A stretch of DNA of 6,505 nucleotides from an uncultured Pseudomonadota bacterium. Lineage in GTDB: Bacteria > Pseudomonadota > Gammaproteobacteria > Steroidobacterales > Steroidobacteraceae. The stretch covers positions 1 through 6,505 of the forward strand of contig CAITAM010000195.1 in assembly GCA_903890265.1 (NCBI GenBank), read 5' to 3'. Shown in pieces: positions 1 to 5,490 of the stretch. Each line of letters begins with the position of its first letter. The stretch's first letter is position 1. The notes under the pieces were generated by a model. It was not told where the DNA came from and did not search any database. It worked only from the letters and a program-made list of their open reading frames with translations. The translations under genes were made by a program, and so were the position numbers.

Positions 1-76
1 CCCCGTTTTTCAAGCAGAAGACGGCATACGAGATCATAGCCGGTGACTGGAGTTCAGACGTGTGCTCTTCCGATCT
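1..76. other. Illumina TruSeq P7/index adapter (assembly contamination)
   Basis: This stretch is synthetic library sequence, not genome. Positions 11-34 are the P7 flow-cell primer, 35-42 are an 8-base index (read on the minus strand as CGGCTATG, which I recall as TruSeq HT index D709), and 43-76 are the TruSeq read-2 primer site ending in CTCTTCCGATCT. On the minus strand, positions 10-1 read AAAAACGGGG, the usual read-through signature past the end of the adapter. Genomic sequence begins at 77. Reading frames entering this stretch acquire artificial peptides and should not be annotated. Confidence 0.98.
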
Positions 77-445
77 GTACTGGCGGCCCTGCGCATCCCA
101 GGCAAAACCTTCGAGCAGCGCCTCAGGCACCACGCGCGGTATGGCATACGCCGCGACGATCCGCGCAAAGGCGCGATCACCGGCCAGGGGGCGCGGAGCC
201 CCTGCGTAGATGGCGTCGAGTCTCTGCCGCAGGTCGGCCAGCGCCGCCGTTGCATCGTGCCCGCCGTCGATGGCGTCGTCGGCGACGCGGCAGAATGCGT
301 ACAGCGCCGTGGCAGGTCGTCGGTAGGCGCGTGGCAGGGTCCGCGCCGCGAGATGGAAGGTCTTGGAACCGGCCCGCAGCAGAGCCCCGCACTGCACGAG
401 GTCGTCTTGCTCGAGCAGCCAGTCCGTGTAGCGCAGTGTCGCCAT
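77..445 (-). CDS. crtB: Phytoene synthase, 3'-truncated at contig end by adapter
   Basis: Phytoene synthase condenses two geranylgeranyl diphosphates head to head into phytoene, the first committed step of C40 carotenoid synthesis, at the inner face of the cytoplasmic membrane. The visible 123 residues begin MATLRYTDWLLEQDD. They carry the GSKTF segment (26-30), the ALYAFCRVADDAID block (47-60) with the first Asp-rich substrate/Mg2+ motif D56-x3-D60, and LLEGFAWDAQGR (110-121). These are typical of purple-bacterial CrtB. The family is usually about 300-350 residues, so roughly the last 60%, including the second Asp motif, is missing. The frame stays open into the adapter, so no stop is present and simple ORF callers miss it. 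The ATG at 445 is chosen because AGGGAG lies 6 bases upstream and an in-frame TGA occurs shortly before. It is probably the third gene of the P450/ATP-grasp operon. A squalene/diapophytoene synthase is the alternative, but the sequence favours CrtB. Confidence 0.93.
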
Positions 446-451
446 GCCATT

Positions 452-457
452 CTCCCT
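452..457 (-). promoter_or_regulatory. Ribosome binding site of crtB
   Basis: On the minus strand this reads AGGGAG, 6 bases before the ATG at 445. It fixes the crtB start and shows that crtB has its own translation initiation signal despite lying downstream of the ATP-grasp gene. Confidence 0.7.
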
Positions 458-542
458 GCGGCTGCCCGAGGATCACCGCACCCGCAGGCTAGCGCCAAGC
501 GCCGGCGGAGGGAAGCAGGCGCACGTGCTGCACTGCCAGACG

Positions 543-570
543 GGCGTCGTTGACGGCGCTAGCCGACGCC
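543..570 (-). other. Inverted repeat at the end of the ATP-grasp gene
   Basis: A perfect 7-base stem (543-549 with 564-570, GGCGTCG/CGACGCC) encloses a 14-base loop that contains the ATP-grasp stop codon. No T-tract follows on the minus strand, so it is not a convincing intrinsic terminator. It could be an mRNA-stabilising or attenuating hairpin between the ATP-grasp gene and crtB, or chance in GC-rich DNA. In the rest of the 446-558 gap I see no convincing promoter. Confidence 0.2.
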
Positions 571-1713
571 GGCAGGCGGATCGTTCCACACGATCTCATC
601 GGTGGCCACCTCGCCCATGGACCGGCGTTGCGCCGCCGCGCGCACCATGATGCTGAGGCTGGTGATCGGCATCGTGAGCAGCGGCCACGGGTCGGACGTG
701 GCCCAGCTGACGTCCCGGCTGCCCACCAGCGTGCGCAGGTTAGCGCCGAATCGATCGGAAAAGACCGAGCCCTGGGTCTCGGTCAGTGCCGGGAAAAACT
801 GCTGCAGGCGACGGTGCTCACGAAGCCGCGGTACCGGTGCGCCCGGCTCGCCGCGAATAACCGGCGCAAGATCCTCGTGCCGCAGGAAGTGGATCCCGGA
901 CGTCACTCGCGGGTTGCACTCGATGGCCCACGGCCGATCGTCGTCATCGACGATGAAATCAAAGGAGACGAACCCCGTGTAGCGGCTCTGGCGGGCGAAC
1001 TCGGTGACCCACGCGGCAATACCGGCCTCATCCACGCGTTCGAAGCCGACGGCCACGGTTCCCGCCATGATCGTTCCACGGTACACCACGGTCGTCACGA
1101 CGGCGCCGTCCCGGAGCACCGAGAACGAGCTCAGCAGCCTGCCGCGCACGCGCTGCTGGACGACCGCGGCCTCGCCCTGCGCCGGCACTGGCGCACCGGC
1201 CCCGAGGTAGACAAGGCCGCGACCGGAACACGAGCGAACGGGCTTCAGCACGCAGTTCCGACTCGCGAGCAGCGCCGCGGCCTCGGGCGTGCCCGCGAGG
1301 TAGGTCGGTGGCGCTGCAAGCCCGAACGACTGCATGAGGACCGGGAATTCGTGCTTACTGTGCAGCGCGAGCAAGAGCGGCTGCGGCATCGTGTACAGCC
1401 CGACACCGGCCGGTAGCCGCGGGCGAAGACCGGCCACGAACAATGTCTCTTCGGAGACCGGCACCACGAGATCCACCCCGTGCTCGTGGATAACGGACTC
1501 CAGCGCATCGAGATAGCGCTCCGCGGCGGTCGATGGTGGCGGCACGACAAAACACCGCTCAACCGCACGCGACACCCGGCACAGGTGCCACCGGTAGGGC
1601 TCGGCAACGAGCACACGGTCACCGCGCGCGGCAAAGGCGCGCGCGAGATCAAGCGCCTTTGGCAGGCGCCCGAGCGTGAGTAACACCGTCCGCCGGCCGC
1701 GCTCAGCGCGCAC
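559..1713 (-). CDS. ATP-grasp domain ligase of unknown substrate, in carotenoid operon
   Basis: ATP-grasp enzymes activate a carboxylate as an acyl phosphate with ATP and join it to an amine, thiol or other nucleophile; the substrate here cannot be read from sequence. In 384 residues I see an N-terminal nucleotide-fold-like region (TVLLTLGRLPKALDLA, 9-24; DLVVPVSEETL, 81-91), a central ATP-binding segment with CVLKPVRSCSGRGL (154-167, K157 and a small Gly-rich loop), and FDFIVDDDDRPWAIECNPR (251-269), where E265 and N267 are the expected Mg-ATP ligands. The C-terminus ends in a region with TDEIVWND (371-378). The core looks intact. The annotated start is a GTG at 1713, overlapping the P450 end by 11 bases. 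No good ribosome site precedes it, so translation is probably coupled to the P450; a GTG at 1686 is an alternative that loses nine residues. Its place between a P450 and crtB suggests carotenoid or isoprenoid tailoring, by inference only. Confidence 0.85.
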   Translation of the reverse strand: MRAERGRRTVLLTLGRLPKALDLARAFAARGDRVLVAEPYRWHLCRVSRAVERCFVVPPPSTAAERYLDALESVIHEHGVDLVVPVSEETLFVAGLRPRLPAGVGLYTMPQPLLLALHSKHEFPVLMQSFGLAAPPTYLAGTPEAAALLASRNCVLKPVRSCSGRGLVYLGAGAPVPAQGEAAVVQQRVRGRLLSSFSVLRDGAVVTTVVYRGTIMAGTVAVGFERVDEAGIAAWVTEFARQSRYTGFVSFDFIVDDDDRPWAIECNPRVTSGIHFLRHEDLAPVIRGEPGAPVPRLREHRRLQQFFPALTETQGSVFSDRFGANLRTLVGSRDVSWATSDPWPLLTMPITSLSIMVRAAAQRRSMGEVATDEIVWNDPPAGVG

Positions 1714-3067
1714 GAGGCAGCACCCGTACCGCGATCTGGGTCGCCGGCCGCGTCGTCAGCCTCGCCACGGGGCGCACGACGTCGGGATTGCTGACAAGGA
1801 AATCAAAGCGGCGCAGCAACTCGGCGAGGATCAGCGTTGCCTCGGACTGCGCAAACGAGGCGCCGACGCAGACCCTGGGGCCAATACCGAACGGAAGGTA
1901 GGCGCCGGCCACGTGCCCCGCCTCCCGCTCACCAAGGAATCGATCGGGATCAAAGACATGCGCGTCGCTCCACAAAGCCGCATGCCGATGGATCGTCCAC
2001 GGTGCAATCATCACCATCGCGCCGCGAGGCAGACGCAAGCCACCAAGCGTCGTCGGCCGCATGGCGACCCTGGGCAGGAACGTGATCGGCGGGTAGAGGC
2101 GAAGAACCTCCTTGAAGATGCTGCGCGTCAGCTTCAGCTCCTTCAGGTGACCGAACTCGACCGCGCCCCCGCCGGTCACCTCGGCCACCTCAGAGCGCAG
2201 GCGCGCCACGGTGTCCGGCAGCTGCGCGAGAATGTAAAAGGCCCAGGTCAGCGCGCTCGCGGTCGTCTCGTGGCCGGCCAGAAAAAACACGCCGAGCTGA
2301 TCGATCAGCTCCTCCTCCGTGAACGCGCGCCCCGATGCGGGATCACGGGCAGTCATCATCGCACTCGCGATATCGTCGAACTGACCGGGATCGTGCAGGT
2401 GTGTCCCAAGCAACGCCGCAAGGTGCGACCGGATCCGCTGGCAGGCACCGAGGACGTCCGGGCGCTGCGCGACCGGCCGAAAGGCCGGCGCGAAAATCAG
2501 GCGCCTGAACTCGACCTGGGCCACGGACCGCTCAAAGAGAGTGAACGCATCGAACACCTCACGAGCCGTCGCCGAGGCAAGCGAAGTGGAAAACACCGTC
2601 CGGCAGACAATGTCAGCCGTGAGATGGCTCATGGCAAGATCGAGCGAGAATTCGCTGCCGCTGGCGGCCAGCTCGGCGAAGTTCGCCGTGCACTCGGCGA
2701 CCGACGCCATCATCGACGCGAACGCCCGGCCGAGTCGCATGTGCGAGAACCCGCCGTCCACCATGGTGCGCTGACGGTGCCAGGTGTCGCCACTGGAGAC
2801 GAAGATCGAGTCGCCGACCAGCGGCGCCAGGGCATCCACCATCAGGTCGTTCTTCGGGAAAATACGCTCCTCGTCCAGCAGGACCTCGCGCACCAGGATC
2901 GGGTCGTTGACGACGACGATCGACCGGCGCGTGTAGCCGAGGTAGCCGATCGGCACCCGGTAGGCGCTGGCTGGCAGCAGACTCAGCAGGTCGTTGTCGC
3001 CTCTCGCCAGCGCGCGCATGAGCGCCGCCACGGGTGCAAGAGGTAAAGGATGCGGGGGCTCGTACAC
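1703..3067 (-). CDS. Cytochrome P450 monooxygenase, probable carotenoid-tailoring enzyme
   Basis: A heme-thiolate monooxygenase that would insert oxygen into a C-H bond using electrons from a ferredoxin and reductase encoded elsewhere. The 454 residues are normal full length for a bacterial P450. Hallmarks are present in order: WHRQR of helix C (96-100), the I-helix AGHETTA (264-270) with the acid-alcohol pair E267/T268, ExxR in EVLR (320-323), DPDRF (373-377), and the heme loop FGIGPRVCVG (393-402) with the axial ligand C400. There is no N-terminal membrane anchor, so it should be soluble or peripheral. The start is a GTG at 3067, chosen because GAGGT lies 5 bases upstream and the N-terminus (YEPPHPLPL, 2-10) suits the family. 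It is first in the minus-strand operon and overlaps the ATP-grasp gene. Some P450s hydroxylate carotenoids (CYP175A1 of Thermus, fungal CrtS), and the setting suggests a carotenoid substrate, but family and regiochemistry are not determined. Confidence 0.93.
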   Translation of the reverse strand: MYEPPHPLPLAPVAALMRALARGDNDLLSLLPASAYRVPIGYLGYTRRSIVVVNDPILVREVLLDEERIFPKNDLMVDALAPLVGDSIFVSSGDTWHRQRTMVDGGFSHMRLGRAFASMMASVAECTANFAELAASGSEFSLDLAMSHLTADIVCRTVFSTSLASATAREVFDAFTLFERSVAQVEFRRLIFAPAFRPVAQRPDVLGACQRIRSHLAALLGTHLHDPGQFDDIASAMMTARDPASGRAFTEEELIDQLGVFFLAGHETTASALTWAFYILAQLPDTVARLRSEVAEVTGGGAVEFGHLKELKLTRSIFKEVLRLYPPITFLPRVAMRPTTLGGLRLPRGAMVMIAPWTIHRHAALWSDAHVFDPDRFLGEREAGHVAGAYLPFGIGPRVCVGASFAQSEATLILAELLRRFDFLVSNPDVVRPVARLTTRPATQIAVRVLPRAR

Positions 3068-3072
3068 GGCAG

Positions 3073-3077
3073 ACCTC
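3073..3077 (-). promoter_or_regulatory. Ribosome binding site of the P450 gene
   Basis: On the minus strand this reads GAGGT, 5 bases before the GTG at 3067. It supports the non-ATG start of the P450. Confidence 0.65.
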
Positions 3078-3078
3078 G

Positions 3079-3090
3079 ACGCCCGGGCGT
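3079..3090. repeat. Perfect 12-base palindrome in the P450 leader
   Basis: ACGCCCGGGCGT equals its own reverse complement. It lies one base upstream of the P450 ribosome site. It may be an operator half-site arrangement or a short leader hairpin, or chance in GC-rich DNA. Confidence 0.35.
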
Positions 3091-3155
3091 GCGCTCGCGG
3101 GCAGTGGCGACAGGTTAGCAGCGCTTGCCTCCCGAACCCACCGCTGACGTCGCCA

Positions 3156-3185
3156 TTGAAAAGGGTGTTTGCGACGCCTCACAAT
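3156..3185 (+). promoter_or_regulatory. Putative sigma70 promoter for the membrane protein-crtD unit
   Basis: TTGAAA (3156-3161, five of six matches to TTGACA) and CACAAT (3180-3185, four of six matches to TATAAT) are separated by 18 bases. Transcription would begin near 3192, giving a leader of about 30 bases before the ATG at 3223. This is the only reasonable sigma70-like pair I found in the gap; it is a prediction from consensus only. Confidence 0.4.
3166..3183. promoter_or_regulatory. Candidate PpsR/CrtJ-type operator, TGT-N12-ACA
   Basis: TGTTTGCGACGCCTCACA matches the TGT-N12-ACA palindrome recognised by the PpsR/CrtJ family of redox- and light-responsive repressors of photosynthesis and carotenoid genes. 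It lies inside the spacer and overlaps the -10 of the putative plus-strand promoter, where a repressor would block polymerase. The fuller consensus TGTCA-N8-TGACA is only partly met (TGTTT and TCACA). No ppsR gene is in the window, and only one site is present, whereas these regulators often use pairs. Confidence 0.4.
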
Positions 3186-3207
3186 CAAGGCAGGTAGCCG
3201 GTCCACC

Positions 3208-3212
3208 AGGAG
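3208..3212 (+). promoter_or_regulatory. Ribosome binding site of the membrane protein gene
   Basis: AGGAG lies 10 bases before the ATG at 3223, a slightly long spacing. It favours that start over the in-frame TTG at 3169, which would add 18 residues with no membrane-protein character and would lie inside the promoter. Confidence 0.55.
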
Positions 3213-3222
3213 ATGCGACGAG

Positions 3223-3975
3223 ATGCCGCTGCTGTTCCGGGCGTTCGTCGTCCTGCATATCCTGTGCGGATCCGTGGGCCTCGTGTCCTTCTGGTTGCCG
3301 GTCGTGTCGCGCAAGGGCGGACGGACCCACCGGAACTGGGGCAACGTCTTCACCGGTGCGATGCTGGCGACGGGCTCCGCGGCGGTCGGGATCAGCCTTT
3401 GCACCCTTGTCGATCCGCTGGGCTGCCATCCGCACCTCGCCGGCCGCACCGATCCGCGCCTTGGCACCTTCGACGCGGCACTCATCCGGGGCATCTTCGG
3501 CTGGATGATGCTTTACCTCGCGGTGCTCACCGTCAATCTCGCCTGGTACGCCCGCCAGTGCGTGCTGAACCAGCGGCAGCACGCCCGGAACCGCGCGGCC
3601 TTCAACCTGTCGCTGCAGGCGGCACTCTTGGTGCTCGCGGTCAACTGCGCCTGGCAGGGGGCCGCGTTGCAGCAGCCGTTGCTCTGCGGCATGAGCCTGA
3701 TCGGCTTTGCCACCGTCGCGACCAACGTGGCATTCATCGCCGCCCGGGCACCGGGCAGACAGCGCTGGCTTCAGGAACACATCAAGGGCGGAATCGGCGC
3801 CGGAATATCGGTCTATACGGCGTTTTTCGCCTTTGGTGCGGTGCGCCTCGTGCCCGCGCTGGCGCTGAATGCGTACCTGTGGGCGATTCCGCTTGCGGTG
3901 GGTCTGACGCTGATCGTTTACCACCAGCAGCGGGTTCGCCGGCAGCAGACAGCCAGCCCGGCGACCGGACCATGA
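3223..3975 (+). CDS. Polytopic membrane protein, DUF2306-like, coupled to crtD
   Basis: This is an integral inner-membrane protein of 250 residues with about seven hydrophobic helices, near residues 5-27, 40-62, 88-108, 125-145, 152-174, 190-208 and 212-234. The first loop carries RKGGRTHRNWG (30-40) after an N-terminal LHILCG (11-16), the pattern I associate with DUF2306-type predicted membrane proteins; H186 in EHIKGG (185-190) is another candidate conserved histidine. The biochemical function is unknown. The gene ends in ATGA shared with the crtD start, so the two are translated together and probably act in one process. CrtD normally follows a C-1 hydratase (CrtC or CruF), neither of which I recognise here, so a role in carotenoid hydration, in another end-group reaction or as a pigment-handling partner is possible but unproven. 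The family call is from memory of the pattern and is less certain than the membrane topology. Confidence 0.8.
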   Translation: MPLLFRAFVVLHILCGSVGLVSFWLPVVSRKGGRTHRNWGNVFTGAMLATGSAAVGISLCTLVDPLGCHPHLAGRTDPRLGTFDAALIRGIFGWMMLYLAVLTVNLAWYARQCVLNQRQHARNRAAFNLSLQAALLVLAVNCAWQGAALQQPLLCGMSLIGFATVATNVAFIAARAPGRQRWLQEHIKGGIGAGISVYTAFFAFGAVRLVPALALNAYLWAIPLAVGLTLIVYHQQRVRRQQTASPATGP

Positions 3976-5474
3976 CGACACGACGCGTCGTCGTCGTCGG
4001 TGCGGGTGTCGGGGGGCTGGCGGCGGCGATCGACCTTGCGGTCGCCGGCTTCGACGTGACGGTCATCGAGGCCGCCGGGATGCCCGGTGGCAAGATGCGC
4101 ACCGTCGATGTGGGCGGCGTTGCCATCGATGCGGGTCCCACGGTCTTTACGATGCGCTGGGTATTCGACGAACTCATCCGCTCGGCCGGCCGCGATCCGG
4201 ACCATGAGCTGCCCGTCCAGCCGGCCACGGTGCTTGCCCGCCACGCGTGGCGTGACGGCGGCCGACTGGATCTATGTGCCGATGAAGACCAGACGATCGC
4301 GGCCATCCGGGACTTCGCGGGTGGCCGCGATGCCGACGGCTACCGCCGGTTCTGTCAGCGCAGCCGTGAGATCCACGACACGCTGCTTCGTCCGTTCATG
4401 GCGGCCGAACGGCCGTCCCCGTTCGGGCTCGTGCGCGCGGTCGGCATGCGGCAACTCGGCTCGCTCTGGCGGACCGTGCCTTACCGGCGGCTTGCCACGG
4501 CGCTCCGCGGATACTTTGTCGATCCGCGGCTCCGCCAGTTGTTCGGCCGCTACGCGACCTACGTCGGCTCCTCGCCCTACCTCGCGCCGGCGACGCTCAT
4601 GCTGATCGCGCACGTCGAGAAGACGGGGGTGTGGCGCGTCGATGGTGGCATGCGAAACGTGGCGCGCGCCCTGCATCGGGTCGGCGTGGCGCGTGGCGCG
4701 CGGTACCGCTTCGGCACGCCCGTAAGCAGGATCGAGGTCGAGCGCGGAGCGGCGCGTGCCGTGACGCTGGCCACTGGCGAGCGGGTGGCCGCTGATGTCG
4801 TCGTGTTCGCGGGTGATTCATCGGCGCTTGGCGCCGGCCTGCTCGGCGAACCGGTACGCGCGGCCTCAAGGCCGGTGGCGCCGCGTAACCGGTCGCTGTC
4901 GGCCATTACCTGGTGCCTGCAGGCCCGAACGAGCGGCTTCGCACTCAGCCACCACAACGTGTTCTTCAGTGACGACTACCGGCGGGAATTCAGGGACCTC
5001 TTCACGCGCTTCCAGGTACCCGCCGACCCGACGGTGTACGTCTGCGCGCAGGCCCGCGACACGGACGACGACCCGGCACCGGGCGCGGCGGAGCCCCTGC
5101 TCGTGCTGGTCAATGCGCCGGCCCGTGGCGACAACAAGGATCTCGACCCCGAACCGGTCTTCAGCCGGGCTCAGGCACTCCTGCACGACTGCGGCCTCGA
5201 ACTCGAGCCGGTGGCGAGCCTCGCAACCAACCCCGGCGGATTTGCGCGGCTCTTTCCGGGCTCCGGCGGCGCCTTGTACGGCCGCGCCAACCACGGCCCG
5301 TGGGCCTCGTTTGCACGGGCCGGCGCCGCGACGCGTATCAGCGGCCTGTACCTTGCCGGTGGTTCGGTCCACCCGGGCGCTGGAGTGCCCATGGCCACCC
5401 TGTCCGGCCGGCTGGCGGCACGGCGCGTCCTTCGCGATCTCGGACTGCCGCGACCGGCCGACCCGCACGGGTGA
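3972..5474 (+). CDS. crtD: CrtD-type carotenoid 3,4-desaturase (hydroxyneurosporene/methoxyneurosporene desaturase family)
   Basis: This FAD-dependent CrtI-family oxidoreductase would introduce the 3,4 double bond into 1-hydroxy acyclic carotenoids on the way to spheroidene, spirilloxanthin or related pigments, at the membrane. The 500 residues are full length. They begin with the dinucleotide fold VVVVGAGVGGLAAA (6-19) and acidic E33, followed by MPGGKMR (37-43) and DAGPTVFTMRWVFDEL (53-68), the last being a CrtD hallmark distinct from CrtI. HHNVFFSDDY and DPTVYVCAQ follow in the C-terminal half, as in known CrtD. The end has the FAD-contacting YLAGGSVHPGAGVPMATLSG (460-479). The ATG overlaps the upstream stop (ATGA) and has no clear ribosome site of its own, so translation is probably coupled to the membrane protein. 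A longer frame from 3213 is a shadow of the upstream gene. A related CrtI-family desaturase with another substrate is possible. Confidence 0.85.
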   Translation: MTTRRVVVVGAGVGGLAAAIDLAVAGFDVTVIEAAGMPGGKMRTVDVGGVAIDAGPTVFTMRWVFDELIRSAGRDPDHELPVQPATVLARHAWRDGGRLDLCADEDQTIAAIRDFAGGRDADGYRRFCQRSREIHDTLLRPFMAAERPSPFGLVRAVGMRQLGSLWRTVPYRRLATALRGYFVDPRLRQLFGRYATYVGSSPYLAPATLMLIAHVEKTGVWRVDGGMRNVARALHRVGVARGARYRFGTPVSRIEVERGAARAVTLATGERVAADVVVFAGDSSALGAGLLGEPVRAASRPVAPRNRSLSAITWCLQARTSGFALSHHNVFFSDDYRREFRDLFTRFQVPADPTVYVCAQARDTDDDPAPGAAEPLLVLVNAPARGDNKDLDPEPVFSRAQALLHDCGLELEPVASLATNPGGFARLFPGSGGALYGRANHGPWASFARAGAATRISGLYLAGGSVHPGAGVPMATLSGRLAARRVLRDLGLPRPADPHG

Positions 5475-5490
5475 GCGCCGGCCGCCGTCG

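Larger units (their letters stand above)
3068..3222. promoter_or_regulatory. Divergent control region between P450 operon and membrane protein-crtD pair
   Basis: This 155-base gap separates two divergent transcription units and must hold the promoters of both unless the genes are read from further away. It is visibly richer in A and T around 3155-3190 than the flanking genes. It contains a plausible plus-strand promoter, a TGT-N12-ACA site, a 12-base palindrome, and a 7-base inverted repeat (TGGCGAC at 3105-3111, GTCGCCA at 3149-3155). I could not pick a convincing minus-strand -35/-10 pair for the P450 operon. Confidence 0.7.

Noticed and set aside
455..488. CCTGCGG/CCGCAGG inverted repeat overlapping the crtB ribosome site
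   Set aside because: It has a 7-base stem with a 20-base loop in GC-rich sequence. It could occlude the ribosome site but is too weak to call a riboregulator.
550..1416. Plus-strand open frame (288 residues) antisense to the ATP-grasp gene
   Set aside because: The composition is that of a high-GC shadow frame without recognisable motifs; the minus-strand ATP-grasp protein is clear.
1676..3046. Long plus-strand open frame (456 residues) antisense to the P450
   Set aside because: The translation is Arg/His/Gln-rich low-complexity sequence typical of the antisense frame of a high-GC gene, and the minus strand has every P450 motif.
3115..3981. Minus-strand open frame (288 residues) opposite the membrane protein gene
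   Set aside because: It is hydrophilic Arg/Gln-rich antisense sequence that would span the promoter region, whereas the plus strand encodes a coherent multi-helix protein.
3213..5474. A 753-residue open frame fusing a long N-terminal extension to CrtD
   Set aside because: The first 253 codons are the out-of-frame shadow of the membrane protein gene. They are Arg/Pro/Ala-rich without domain features, and CrtD homology starts exactly at the ATG at 3972.
5455..5484. CGGCCG repeats flanking a small ACCC/GGGT hairpin at the crtD stop, as a bidirectional terminator
   Set aside because: The stem is short, CGGCCG is self-complementary and common in such GC-rich DNA, and there is no T-tract on either strand.
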